Shown here: in pieces, positions 28,869 through 41,320 of the stretch | How the letters are laid out: each line of letters begins with the position of its first letter | Position numbering within the stretch: position 1 is the first letter of the stretch | NCBI GenBank assembly: GCA_026182355.1 | Contig: JAPFBL010000255.1 | Coordinates: 558,001 to 622,000 of the forward strand | Length of the DNA: 64,000 nt | Reading direction: 5' to 3' | From: Hermatobates lingyangjiaoensis | Lineage: Eukaryota; Arthropoda; Insecta; Hemiptera; Hermatobatidae | The notes under the pieces: generated by a model | What the model was told of the DNA's origin: nothing | Seen by the model: only the letters and a program-made list of their open reading frames with translations | Database searches by the model: none | Made by a program: the position numbers and the translations under genes

Positions 28869-30570
28869 ATTATGGAGTAACAAATATTACCAGAATAGTT
28901 TAGAAATAGGATTGAAGCATTTATGAGTAGAACAGTACGGTGGATGCGAGTGAAGAACGATGAAGCACATTCAGGGTCAGAGATCAGGGGTCAACTAGCC
29001 ATGCACATTGAGGAGCATGCTTAAATAGTCAAAAACCAATTAAAAGACTTAGACTCATAGCTACCTAGGTATATAGGATTGTAGTTTTTATTTAACCTTT
29101 GAATTTCAGGAAAACAAATAGACCTGGACTAAACTATATCAATGCAAGTTGGTATTTAAAAAAAATATGTGTTCATCTTAAAAAGTGCAGGGCTATTTAA
29201 TGTATTAGAGCACTATTATCCCTTAATCCTGAATCATTCAACAAAACAATCGACACGCCAACAAAAGTAATCATACTTGCTCATTGTCGATGTACATGAC
29301 CCGTCTAATTTAATATTCCTTAAGAATTCATCATAATTTACATTTTTTTTAACCTTTCTGGCTTGCTTTCTTAAATGATTCAATAATATCATAAGCTATC
29401 CCTAATGTATAAGTTTCGTTTTATAGGAATGAATGAGTGAAATTTAACTCCTCCGGCTTTCTTTTAATAATATTTAAGTGATCTCTCTCATCAAGTGTTA
29501 TCAAGTCACTCGTTGTTTGATGACAAGAACATGAAAAGTAACAAACAAATAAAGACTGAATGATTATACTTGTTATTTTCATACACGTGAAAAACTAAAT
29601 TTTTTAGAACAACCCTGAGTTTTATTATAATGTTGTAACTAGCAAACACCTTAAGCTTAATAATTGGAAACAAGTTGTTTATATATTGTTCTTAAAACCT
29701 TCCTATATAGTTAGAATATAAGTATTTTGTAGGCACTTGTGAGAATTTTAACTTCTTGATTCTGAGTTTCAATTTAAGTTTTGTTTCGTTGACAGTACTT
29801 AACGTACATGTATGTTCTTACGAATTTACAATTGGGAGGGCTACCTGGCTATTAATATGACCATTATTGAAAGTTCGAAATGTCTCTAAGTGCATTAATC
29901 ATACGCATGAGCTGATTTTTAACAGGCAAGTTAACTCTTTTTCTTTACAACTATAGTTATGAACATATCTTAATGAAATATTTAAATAAATACCGACGAT
30001 ATTTAATTCGTGGTTTTAATTATGAACTTGAAATTTTTTTGCAAGGATTGTAACCTTGTGACATTTTTCAGGCTTCGTTCTTAGATGACAATGAGGAATT
30101 AATTTTGTGAAATGCAAATGAACCTCCTTTTTCCCATATTACATTTCATTGGTTATTCATTAAAAAACCAAACTCTTCTCTTAAAAAAAAGACCAAAACC
30201 TTAAACCCTTTTATTTTGCAAAGTTCTTTTCCTGCATTTCTCCTCTACCGACTACTTTAAACCATTGTGAAAAATATAATAATTGTGATTTTATTTAACA
30301 AATTTATTTATACCATTTATAACATGAATTATTGCAACCATAATTTGTTAGAGAAACATTTAAAGAATATTTTCGAATGTTATTACAGTGTCTCATCAAT
30401 CGCTACTTCATAGCTATGAAATGATTCTCCAAACGTACAGACAGATTTTAACCAAAATATTTTCAAATATGTTTCATATTTTAATTTCATTTTTAAACTT
30501 GTTGAATTATGTCTCTTTTATTTATGATTTTTGTATTTGTTTCTGCACTTGTTATAAGTTGTATAATTTT
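28869..30570. other. AT-rich intergenic, no feature seen
   Basis: No supported exon, repeat family member or RNA gene. Confidence 0.45.
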
Positions 30571-30870
30571 ATTACTTTACTATAAGTAAAGTATAGTGAT
30601 CGTGAAAATATTCGATCTCGAAATTTTGACGGAATTATATGTTTTGAGGTCCCAGAAGTCGTTTTATGAAGTTTTTTCGATGATGTCTTCGTGTGTGTGT
30701 GGGTGGGTGGGTGGGTGAGTGTGTTAGCATTGCTTGTTACCATGCTACGGTCCAGAATCTTTGATGAATCAAGTTGATATTTTACACAAAAGTGGGCCTT
30801 ATAGGGTAGAAGATCCCTATTGTTTGGGAAGAATTATACATGACGGAAAAGTCACTTTTTTGCCAAAAAC
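30571..30870 (+). mobile_element. Family B element, 5' half with TG/TGGG microsatellite
   Basis: Starts TTACTTTACTATAAGTAAAG, then GATCGTG, TTTTGACGGAATTATATG and TTTTGAGGTCCC. A (TG)n/(TGGG)n tract (about 30690-30722) is followed by AGCATTGCTTGTTACCATGC and TACGGTCCAGAATC. The copies at 62.2 and 63.5 kb share this order to base level. Confidence 0.85.
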
Positions 30871-31875
30871 AGTTTTTTAAAAAACATTTTTTTCTTCTAA
30901 ACTGATAACCCTAGAGTTTTGGAATTTTGGAAAAAATTGAATGTTTTCAAAAAAATTTTTTGTTACATTCATAACAAAGAGTTATCTTTGTGGTTACAAA
31001 TGGAACAAATGAAAAATATATTCAGAATTTTGAAACAACGATAAATATTTTTTTTTCAATAAAATGTAAAAATTTTGACTTATAATTCAATCTCAAAGCT
31101 TGTGAGAGCGATGCAAGCCACACCGTTTGACGGATCAAAATGAAACTATACCTTAAAATAGACCACTATATGGAAAATGAGATGAGATACTTCTATAATA
31201 ATTCTATAAAAGGCCAAAAATGTAAAAGACAATAAAAATGGAAATTATCGTACAACCTTAATTATAAATTATCTTAAAACAACATGTTTCCTTCGATGTT
31301 TATGATGTTTTTCAGAGAAAATAAGAGTATTTTCCTGATTTAAATTTGAAATTTTGACTTAAATATTCAATGTAGAAGGAGGTCAAGTAACCGATATAAG
31401 AAATCCACTAACTATTTAAACAAACGCCATGTTCTCTTGTAGGAGATTATTTCGTATCAAGAAATTTTAACTTTGGCTTTTCAAAAATGTTGTTACTGCT
31501 GTAGTTATACTCATGAGATTATTTGCATCAGCTTTTGTGCGATACAACCATTCTCTGGTTGTATTCAGACAAAGTTATGACCCAGACGTTTTCGTTTGGA
31601 CGTCATTTGTTTTCCTTGTTTTCCAACCACTAAAAAAATCAGAAATAAAAAGGAAACAGGAAATCATTGCAAAGTGAGGCTCATGTTTTCTGCAAATATT
31701 CTTATATCACAGAGGGTCTGTGCAACCTCTATACCCATTGGCGGAATAACGGAGGCTTCAATGGGTGGCGACTAACTGGAGCTTTCTAAGAACCGCACTC
31801 ATGGACCTAAACTCTACTTTCTTATTGGTCACCATCGTAATGAATCATATTCCTTTCCCCGGAAAACTCATAGAA

Positions 31876-31880
<5 letters not shown>

Positions 31881-31913
<33 letters not shown>
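31881..31913. repeat. (TA)n microsatellite
   Basis: TA dinucleotide array, about 16 units. Confidence 0.95.
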
Positions 31914-31917
<4 letters not shown>

Positions 31918-31984
31918 AATTTAAATAATATAACTTTTTTTTGTCGAAACGTAGGTTTATAGCTGTCTTTTTTGTGAGAATTGT

Positions 31985-32020
31985 TTGACGATGGACCAAA
32001 CCTCGATAATGAAAAAGAGT
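31985..32020 (+). repeat. Short dispersed repeat (GGACCAAACCTCGATAA type), copy 1
   Basis: TTTGACGATGGACCAAACCT plus CGATAATGAAAAAG recurs at about 51834-51860 and about 61465-61495. The three are similar over some 25-35 nt. The origin is unknown. Confidence 0.55.
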
Positions 32021-32159
32021 TAAACCAATTATTATTTAATTTGATATCAAGTTTCATAATTAGAATAGGAAATGTAGTTAATGCTTTCCTGTATAAGAAG
32101 TAATGTTCTGATTGAAAGTTGTGTAACATGTTATATTGGTTAAATAAAATTCATCGATG

Positions 32160-32350
32160 ATTTGAGATGGCTTAGAGCCGGAGGACAACCAGAATGGCCT
32201 GCTGGTGACGTTTTGAAGATGGATCGTCGAGCTCTACCAACACTTTTAGTCACACTTTCACCGTCCTCAAATCCTATTCTCAAACGAATTGGGTCCTGCT
32301 TTTCTTTTTATAAAAGGGTTTTCTCTATCTTCTACACCATATCAACATGA
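32160..32350 (+). other. GC-richer open stretch, unrecognised
   Basis: A 62-codon open frame on the plus strand (starting MRWLRAGGQPEWPAG) sits in a patch clearly richer in G+C and CpG than its surroundings. No splice context or family is convincing. It may be an old transposon ORF fragment or an exon. Confidence 0.25.
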
Positions 32351-32649
32351 GCAGTATTTTAAAGCTCTATATATATATAAAGGACAAGAATTCACAATAG
32401 TAGGATTAAGATTAAGCAATAAAAATAAATAAAATAAATTCCTCTTTAATATCAATTCAATGTGTATGTAACCGTGTTACAGTTTCAATCTTAAGCACTT
32501 TCTTATACGAGTTATTGGAACATTGAGCTGTAGTAGTAAGTTTATTTGCCTCTTTTTGCTGGCCACTTCTGACGTTGGATTTATTAAATGTATATGAAAA
32601 ACCTTACTCATGACGTTCTTCATGAAAACTTAAAGCTCTCCTTCCTGAG

Positions 32650-32862
32650 TCTAACAGCAGCAATCGGAGAGTGGTAGCAGACGGGGGTGGTATATCCGGG
32701 GTTCGATACTCACTACGCTCCTCGTAGGTGAATTAAATCTGAGCACGTCGTCCTTTGGATATCTGTCAGTTCTGCGCCTGTACGATATCAGGTATTTGTT
32801 AAAGATCCCTACTCTAAATATACTTGAGTTAAACAAAATTTAGGACTCTTAATGTATAATGT
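32650..32862 (+). mobile_element. tRNA-headed SINE, copy 2
   Basis: The head includes AGTGGTAGCAGACGG (A-box-like) and CCGGGGTTCGATACTC (B box). The body has GAGCACGTCGTCC, CCTGTACGATATCAGGTATT, CCCTACTCTAAATATACTTG, and then AAAATTTAGGACTC. It is the plus-orientation member of the family at 23.7, 38.2 and 49.1 kb. Confidence 0.8.
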
Positions 32863-33654
32863 GGTATCGAAAGACCGTTTTGTGTTCTCCCTTGGTTCGG
32901 CCACTGAAACGTAATCTAGATCAATTATGAAATTAAAAATACATGCTAATCAAAATCAGAAATTTTATAACAAAATATAAAGTAGGATATTAAGCCTTCA
33001 GTGGTATGTGTATCCTAAATTATGACCTTCATAGTACTTTTTATTGAATGCTCTCCTACCTCTTAGTACATCATGACAGTACTACATTTATTTTATAGGA
33101 ACATGGGTGTGTGAAGGCATTCAGTTATGGGAAGAGGGTGACAAATTACAAGGGTACTGAAGGCAACTTATCTTAGCATCCGAGAGATAGCAGACTGCCC
33201 AAACAATAGTAAAGGACATCGTTTTCCTTTCAAACATTTTCAGTAAACACCGGACTTCACTTGAGACAACAGCTTGTAAGCAATATTCAATTTTAGACTT
33301 TAGACCCTTGAATGTAAATAATTTGTTTGTCTGTTGCTTTTAGACTATAGATAAAATGTATAATTCTATTTTTCTTAATGAGTTGCAATTTCTGATTATT
33401 TTTTTATTTTGTCTACTGGTTGATTTTGTTACTTGGCCAAGAACTTTATTGTGTGACCATCATTCTTGAAATAGTTGTACCTCTCAAAATCAACGCTGTT
33501 ATTGCTTACATATATCGTGTTGCTTTAATTTTTATTTCTTAAACAATGCTTTGAAATTTTAAACCTTATTTATTTCCTTGACATACATATCACAGTTATT
33601 TAATTGCAAGATCCCTAGGAAAGTTTAATTTCTTAAAGTAATTTGCTGGTTTTT

Positions 33655-34050
33655 AATTTACTATAAGTGAAGTATAGTGATCGTAAAGAAAATCGATCTC
33701 AATATTTTGACGGAATTACATGTTTTTATGTCCCAGAAAACGTTTTATGAAGTTTTTTCAATGATTTGTGTGTGTTTGTGTGTGTGCGTGTGTGTGTGAG
33801 AGTGTGTATGTGTGTGTATGTGTGAGTGAGTGGGTTGGTGTGTGTGTGATAGAACTCTCAGTGCTACCTACAGGAATAAAAAACTAATAAACATCTCCCA
33901 TTTAGACATTTATTTTTTATGCCTAAATGGGATAAAATATATAATATAATATATAAAATATATAAAATGGGTATATAATATATATATTATATACCCAAAA
34001 AGTTTGATATTATGTTTACTAAAAGTAAAGTTGGGTGTAGACCACTCCAG
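33655..34050 (+). mobile_element. Family B element, near full length with both ends
   Basis: The 5' end is TTTACTATAAGTGAAGTATA and then the shared AATTTTGACGGAATTACATG block. A long imperfect (TG)n tract follows at about 33765-33850. Then come CTACCTACAGGAATAAAAAA, CATTTAGACATTTA, TATAC and TTGATATTATGTTTACT, ending AAAGTTGGGTGTAGACCACTCCAG. The distal half matches 46575-46740 in inverse orientation. The two ends carry inverted forms of ACTTTACTATAAGTAA, so this is a TIR element of roughly 400 bp. Confidence 0.75.
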
Positions 34051-36393
34051 ATTTTTAACTTTATTTTCTATTTAAAAATTAAGACTTATTACATTACTAT
34101 ATGTAAGCTATAGTAATAACAAAAACATTTTTTTAATTTAAGCATCGTTTTTTTCCCGAAACTACGAACTCTAAGGTGTTTACATGTTGAAATTAATACG
34201 GAAGTTATAGTAACTTTAAAGAACAAAAACATCAATTTTTCAAATACCTAGATAGGTATTTGATCACTTCCAAAAAAATTTAAACATTTGTCCTACCGAT
34301 CTAATCTGGAGTCTTGTGATCGCAAAGGTACTGTTTAACAGGTTAAAGAGAAATTGAAGACAAATATAGCTCTCTTCAATCGAATAAGCTTTATAATATT
34401 TTAGTCAAGTCCAGTGAAACGAGTTCGATATTTTGATCAAACTCATTCTCACATTTTAAGAATTATGAAACAACTATATTTTTCTCTCTAAACTACGAAC
34501 CATAAAACTATAAAATTTTGCTTACAAAATTGTATAACTACAATAAGAATGTTGTGAAAACTTAGTTAGTAATACTAATTCTGTGTGGTTTGTAACATCA
34601 TACAAATCCAGTTAAGTAACTCACTCATCCCATCCGCCGAGAAGAAGGAGTACCCTTTCAAACGGGTAGAGCCTTGAGTACTTAAAACATCCGTACTTCT
34701 GAAAAACCTACTATTTGTTCATTTGTCCATAATGAACAAATCCAGCAAATTGCATTTCTTTTCGAGTAGTTTGGTCATTAAGCTATCCTTATATGTGATA
34801 TTTTATACTTAATTTTATGATTATCCATTAAACAGTGTGTCAATATCTAGTTATAAAGTCCCATAATCATAATTATCATTACAAAGCTCTCCTGTATAAT
34901 TATTATAGCTATCTTTATGTATTATGTAAATTATAATTTAAAATTAAACCTAAAACATAACGTAAAGCGAATCCATGATCACTAAAGCTTCTAAATGATC
35001 AACCTTTTTGAATGTATAACTTATAACTTGTAATGAGTTGTAGGTAGTATAACTTTTCAGTGATCCTTTCTAATACAAGTTATGTTACCCCGATATTTTA
35101 AATATATGTTAAATGCATTTTCTCACAAAATCAATATATAAGAGAATAGTTAGTTTAACTATTGTCAGTTATTATATATTTTTATTATATTAAATATTTT
35201 GATACATTTTATTTAAGACAAATTCGTTTTGAACGTAACGCAGTGGCGTGCCCAGACAGTAGTGGGGGCTGCGTGTTCTACATGTATACATAGTGATTCA
35301 CTTTGTTAACATATATGTGCTAGCCATAGAGAAATAGGTTAACATATTATCAATCATTGCCTTTGGTAATTTATTGGCCGAATGATTGAAATAGAAACAA
35401 GAAAAGTTCTAAATATCATTTTTTCCTAGTAAATTTTTTTTTAATTTTTGTAATGCTATTAAAAGTTAATTTGAATACATGTGCTCAATTTATAAAAGAA
35501 GCTTAGGTGTCAAAACAAAATAACATGCCTATGAAATTACTTCGTGCTGGATGTAATCGAAAGAAATTAGCCAAAATACTGTTTTTTAATAGAGGGTAAA
35601 CTGATATATTACAATGACTTTTAAAAGAAAAGCGATATGAAAAAAATCTAAACAAGGTTAAGGTGGGTAAATATTATTATAACAGTGAAGCAGTGGCATA
35701 AATCAAATGTGATCCAAGGACCTGTTAATAGAGGGCTGTTTACCCGACAGTCAGCTATTCCTGGATCCAGGTTCCATCCCTGTCTGGAGTTTTTATAAGA
35801 GTCGTCTCTTTTTTTCCTCTATAAATACAGCCTATTATATATAACTGAGACCATCACACGGCTTCCTTTTCTTGCTCTGTTATGACAGATAATATTCAAG
35901 AAACCATAGTTGAGCTTTGAACTCTGTTTGTCGCATTAGCTTTCCTGTTGACTAAACAGCTGGCCTTTTTTAGAAACTCTCGATTGATTTGGAAACATTT
36001 AAAATGTACTATAGCTGATTAAAATGTTGTATTTACTAATAATTTGTGTAATATTTTAATCAATTCTTGGAAATTAACTTGTAAATAGGATTAGTATCCC
36101 TATCTATCTAATATTATTTGTAAACCCAAATCTATACATTTACGTTTGTTTCTAACAAATTATTTGTTATTTGTAATTGAACATGAAATGAACATCTATA
36201 GCCTACGTACATGTCAAAAGAAAACCTGAAGTGTAGCAGTGCTTGCCTCTAATTTAGTAAAATCATTTTTGAATATTGTTAATATCATTGAAGTAAATAT
36301 TTCTTTAATACTTAGGTGTTGAATTATGCCTTCTTTAAATACTACTTACATTAGAAACCGATGTTATATGGCTAATGTATAAACTATTTTATA
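34051..36393. other. AT-rich intergenic with a possible SINE head
   Basis: No gene seen. At about 35690-35800, GTGAAGCAGTGGCATA and then CCAGGTTCCATCCCTG look like A- and B-box-like sequence. At 35239, CAGTGGCGTGCCCAG resembles hAT-type termini, but no partner end was found. Confidence 0.35.
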
Positions 36394-36945
36394 CAGGATG
36401 GTACGTAACCTTTTGCTCGGGGGATACCAAGATAACATTTGGTTTTACAGAAAAGTTTATTCCAGTGACACAATAGCTAAAACAATTAAGAAAATATAAG
36501 GTCATTAATATTTCGTGTGGAAACCATGTGCATCTCGAACAGCTTGCAATCTTGAGAAATATGATCGAAGTAGCGATTCAAAGAGATTAGTATCAAACTC
36601 AAGTTCTTCCAACGTCTTGCAGATGTCTCTTAAGCTTGCCTTTTCCATAGCGATCAGCATCGACTTCTTGAAAAATTTGAACTTCCTTTCTTTCAGTCTT
36701 TCAGAATTGCTCCTACGTGTCCATCAGGTTTTAAGCTGGTGAATTTTCAGACCACTCAGTTCGATCAGGTTTTGCGCCTCATTTACTAAAAAACATAGGA
36801 AACTATCGTGGAAAAAAACACACTTCAGCGGGATCCAACACATTTTCATAGTCTTTCAAAAACGGGATCACATTTTCTTCCGACATTTTTTTGCGAAAGT
36901 AAGCTCCTAACTGTTTTTTCCTTAATTATCCACATGAGACGCTTT
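36394..36945 (-). pseudogene. Tc1/mariner-like transposase remnant (3' half with one terminal repeat)
   Basis: On the minus strand the degenerate frame has FFHDSFLCF (like the xxHDxAxxH region) and then WSENSP before NLMDT, equivalent to the WPxxSPDLNPIE motif of the DDE domain. About 65 open codons follow, ending SRLQAVRDAHGFHTKY and TAA at 36507-36505, the usual Tc1-type C-terminus. A terminal repeat CAGGATGGTACGTAACC begins at 36394 directly next to a TA, the mariner target. Stops and frameshifts inactivate it, and the N-terminal half was not found. Confidence 0.75.
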
Positions 36946-37469
36946 ACAATGATGAATAAAAAAATACAAAAATAAAAATAACAAAAGTGAAGAAAATACA
37001 CCTGGAAGAAAATAAAGAAAAAATGTTATTAAATAGAAAAAAGTATACAATTTATAGTTTTATCTAAAGGTCATGTTAACTATAAATTTGATTATCACAC
37101 CTTTTCATTCTGAAATATAAGGCTCATAAACACACAAACAACAACAAGCACATACAAACAATAGACCAATATTGAAACCCTTTTACTGGACCCAGGGGAT
37201 CTCAAACCGTTGAAAGTTTTGATCTGAATGCAATATATTCATTTTTCCATATTTTATTTAGTAAGTAAATGGTACTTAAATAAAAAATATACAAAAATCG
37301 TCGAAATTCTGAAGAAAAATGTATATTAAATAAATTTCGTGAAGTTAATATTTATCAATTAAAATTAATAAAGCTACGGTTTCTTAATTTTACTAATTAT
37401 TAAACTGCAAATGAATTAAAGAGTATATCATATAAAGTTAATGTAGTACATTATATGTAGCAGACGGGA

Positions 37470-37680
37470 AAAGTTATGTATATTAAATTGTCGTTTGTTT
37501 GATGTTTTCGTTTCAGCCATGCCTGCTCGTGGCTGGTTAGCTGCTTGATGTCTTTCCATTCGGTGGAGTCGTGCCCGTCCAATTTGTTAAGAGCATAAGC
37601 ACTTCGAACGCCTAAAACAATTTGGACTCCCTCCACGCATCGCACCTTTCCAAACTTTAACTTGAACATTTATAGGAAAT
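37470..37680 (-). other. Unrecognised exon-like stretch
   Basis: It is GC-richer than its surroundings and open on the minus strand (VRCVEGVQIVLGVRSAYALN, then WKDIKQLTSHEQAWLKRKH). The opposite strand has a strong-looking acceptor (TTTTCGTTTCAG at 37508-37519), but every plus frame after it stops within about 80 nt. It shares CCTCCACGCATCG (about 37630) with the foldback element at 48.6 kb, so it could also be an old repeat. No family recognised. Confidence 0.3.
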
Positions 37681-38198
37681 TACGGAAACTAATAAATCAT
37701 TTATTTAATGAATAAATGAATTACTGGCGTCGAAGTAATTAATTAATAATAATATATTACCTCTTCGTAAAGAATATTTTACTGCAAGTATATTCTACGG
37801 AGAAAATGTACGAATGTTTAATTAAAACTGTTTATTTTTGTGTGCATGAACCATATACTATTAATTTCACAATATGTCCATGACAGACTTCATTAAGTAG
37901 CTCCTATTGGATAAATAATTCGGATTATCCTAATCTTAGGACTTATCATTGACATATTTGTTGTTATTCTGAGTGGAACTCAGACATGTATTTTACACAA
38001 CTTACTAAATTGAGTCGCGAAGTTTATGTTACAACGAATAACAAAGAGTAAAAAATATCTGTAACAACTACTGTCAGTGATGAAAAAAGCAAATGATTAG
38101 ACTGCTTGAATAGTCCAGGCTGGAGATTAAGGTTAGCTAGGTGACGATGGCATTCCCATGGGACGTTATGCGTTTCTTCTTATAACACAGTCGGGTTG

Positions 38199-38262
38199 AA
38201 TATTCCTAAATTTTGTCTTACTCAAGTCATGAGAGTAGGGATATAAAATACTTGACATCATT
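38199..38262 (-). mobile_element. tRNA-headed SINE, copy 3, 3' fragment
   Basis: The reverse complement gives GATGTCAAGTATTTTATATC, CCCTACTCTC and CTTGAGTAAGACAAAATTTA. This matches the 3' half of the SINE bodies at 32.7 and 23.7 kb. The head is not recognisable. Confidence 0.65.
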
Positions 38263-38914
38263 AATTTTATGTATTTATTTAAATAAATCTATTAAGTTCT
38301 ATTAATACCGAAATACTCTTGTATATCTTATACCCAAACAATATGAACAGACTTCTAAAAGTTATTCTGTATAGGTTGTCTTTGATGAATGCTGAACATG
38401 TTGTTTAACAAAGGTGCAGATACAATTGGTGGGATTTTCCTGGTCACAGAGAACAGTGTTAAATGGTCGCTTTCAACCTCCCCACACTGTCGTCAGCATT
38501 CTCAGAATAACACTTATCAAAATACTATTGGTCAATTTCACTTTTCCGTTTAGTCGTGTTGGACACTAAAATCATGAAGATTTCGTTTGTAATATAACAA
38601 CCAAGTAATCCTGTCAAATCTGTTTCATTATGAACAGGCCTTCTAGATTTTTTTCTAGCCAACAGATGATTCATTGAAGACATTAAAGAAAGAATATCAG
38701 TTTATATAAATAAAATAACTTTAGACGTATAAATGGATATAAATCCTAAACTCTATGTCAGAATTACATCTTTTAAAATGTATATATATTTTTGTATTGA
38801 GAATGTTTTATGATTGTAATGCATAAATTTTCAGTCAGTGAAAAAAATATCTTGTCGTGGTTTTTATTTGACCATTATTTATAGTAATATGAGTAAGTGA
38901 TATATGTAGAGTAA

Positions 38915-39097
38915 GTGAATATGGATACCAATCTAGCAGGCAAGCCAGACGTTGATCAGAAGGCACAGGGGAGCTGTCGAAAGCTTGCGCACCCAGCCGC
39001 CTCTGCCGCTATCAATCCAAGGCTACATCCGCCACTTTCTCTCAGTTTGTCAACTCTCATTGCCTTATGCAAACCTTCCCATCAAACCAATAACTAA
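38915..39097. other. GC-richer patch, unassigned
   Basis: About 150 bp with clustered CpG and GC-rich words (CACCCAGCCGCCTCTGCCGC). The plus strand is open for 60 codons, but neither a protein family nor splice sites are convincing. An exon, a promoter or part of an old repeat are all possible. Confidence 0.25.
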
Positions 39098-39529
39098 TTT
39101 ACATATCTTTTATAAATAATTACTGTAAGTTTATTAAAATGTTGATTTACTTTGATCGGTTAATCAAAAATGAATACATGTTTAGCATAATCAAAATAGG
39201 TTTACATATTTAGTATAATGTTTATTCATTTAGTCAGTTATTCTGTCGTTATTTCCAAGAAATATTAAAACTTGTAATCCGCCTTGCACGTGTAGAACTT
39301 GTTTGTAACTTCATAACGTCATGTATATAAGATCGAAAAAGAATGTGATTTTATTCTAAAATAAATATGTAATAAGTATCCATATGTAAAAGATAGACAA
39401 AAATAAATGGCTTCCAAATAAATATAGGCACATGTAAAAGAAAATCAAATTACACATTCTAATAATCACGAGGAATGAGTAACAATACGAATAAGGAACG
39501 GTGACCAAAAAATTGAATGCATCTCACTA

Positions 39530-40310
39530 CATAACCTTCTGTACTGTTATACGTCCTGGCACACCCCCAAAAACTAAGCCATTATCTGATGGCTTTCCGC
39601 CATCCCACCCGAAGTCACCTTTACGAACAGATAGGTTACAGTTCAGGCCAATAAAAGAAATTGGTATGGTTTTTCTTTCTGGCTAACTCTTCCATATTTG
39701 TTGAATAACTGGTGGAAGACTAACTTTTCTTCCGATTTAAACAACTTTCATTTTACAAGCTAGCGTGGTCCAAGCTTTAGTTTCATTTTCGTCGAACTTA
39801 CATCGTACATGATTGATTCTCTCATTTAGGTTTTGAATCAGAGCAATCAATACGTGTGAATCTAAATAATCATGAAAGTCTTTGGTGCTTATCTTAGGAT
39901 ATATTGTCCAGTAAGAAGGATTGAAATATGTTTTTTGTTATGGGGTTTAATATACTGATAAAATTCTTAGAACATTGTTTGATAAAAGTTGAGATCCATG
40001 TATCAGGGTGAAACGGTCAGCTAGTATGCACGTACATTTTCTCGAAGGACGATTTCATGCAAGACTACTAACGGTATCAAGCGACATAATTAGTTATGGT
40101 TTTTTAGCTGGACCAAGTTGTGAAAGGAGGCTAATTGTATAACCGCGACGAACTTCATTCTCAATAAATGTTGCACACCTCTTACAAAAATGAATTGCAA
40201 CCTTATCCAAGCCTGGAAAATAATAGTATGTGTAAATAGTTCTAAAAAAATGAGCTGGACCATATGTCTACAATGCTTTGAGTGACACCCATAATCTTTT
40301 TCCCAAATTC
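39530..40310 (-). pseudogene. Ty3/gypsy-like retrotransposon integrase remnant
   Basis: On the minus strand, in order: YYYFPGLDKVAIHFCKRC (end of the HHCC zinc-binding domain); a linker with LGPAKKP; MSLDTV, where the first catalytic Asp of the integrase core is expected; ILADRFT, the following strand; then after a gap NERINHV and KFDENETKAWTTLACK from the C-terminal side of the core. Stops and frameshifts interrupt it several times. Neither LTRs nor reverse transcriptase were found nearby, so it is a dead fragment of pol. Assignment to Ty3/gypsy rather than a related class rests on motif style. Confidence 0.7.
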
Positions 40311-41262
40311 CGGTGAAACAAAAATTCTTATTTTTTCTTTCATATTTTTAATGTCTTCTTTATATTTTTCTTCTTAGCTTTTCTTTAAGGAAGGAATGTT
40401 ATTTACTTGGTCATGAAAGGTATCTGATAACTGAATAAATTTTAACCTTTTACGTGTCCGTATTTTCAAAATATTCTAAAACTGGATTGCAGGATAGTAG
40501 GCTACCATCTTGAAGCTTTCTTCACAATAGTCTGACCATAAAAATGAAACTATTATTTAAATAATTACATTTATGTAATGGATCTTTTCATATTGTTTTG
40601 TTATATTAGTAATATATGTAGTTTTTTTTTGTCCTTTATATGTTCAATTTTAATTATAACCTTGTTCCTTGTCACGATGTGGTTTTAAGGGATAATAATG
40701 TTTTGAAATAATACTCTGGAATTATTTCATGTATGGTATATTCATAGAAAATTTATGGTATAAAATCAAGAAGTCCGGGAATTATTGTCCTTTGATATGT
40801 GCTGGCAGAAACTTAAGTATCAGTCACTCATGACGAACTTAATTAACATACTTACAAATACTTAACGTTAAAAGTTTTGATATGGGCATTTGAAAATTTT
40901 AAATTTCAGTAATTTGGTTAAAAGTAGTTGGAATGTCATTAATAACAAAGCTCATGTTTTCAGGAAACAAAATGCTGGGCAAGCGAATTATTTGGAGAGC
41001 AGTAGTGGAGGAGGACTGCCCACCGCAGCAACCAGTCGAATCTCAAATCACCAATTCCAAATGTAACTAGCGCTTCTGCATACCTTTCTCTCATGTAATA
41101 TTATACACTATGCATTCTACTCTACTACAGAATGTGCATTAACATTTCATATAAACTTTCAGTGAAACTTTTAAATGTCTACATCTATTGTTTGTTTAAT
41201 TACTTGGTAAACAATGAATCAATGCTTTCCTTATTTTTAGAGAATATACATTTATTTTATTG

Positions 41263-41264
<2 letters not shown>

Positions 41265-41319
<55 letters not shown>

Positions 41320-41320
41320 G
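41265..41320. repeat. (AT)n-(GT)n compound microsatellite
   Basis: AT array passing into a GT array at about 41302. Confidence 0.95.

Noticed and set aside
31845..32129. 94-residue minus-strand frame
   Set aside because: It crosses a (TA)n microsatellite and a dispersed repeat and has no recognisable domain.
35239..35290. hAT-type terminus CAGTGGCGTGCCCAG
   Set aside because: No inverted partner or 8-bp duplication was found within a few kb, so no element is called.
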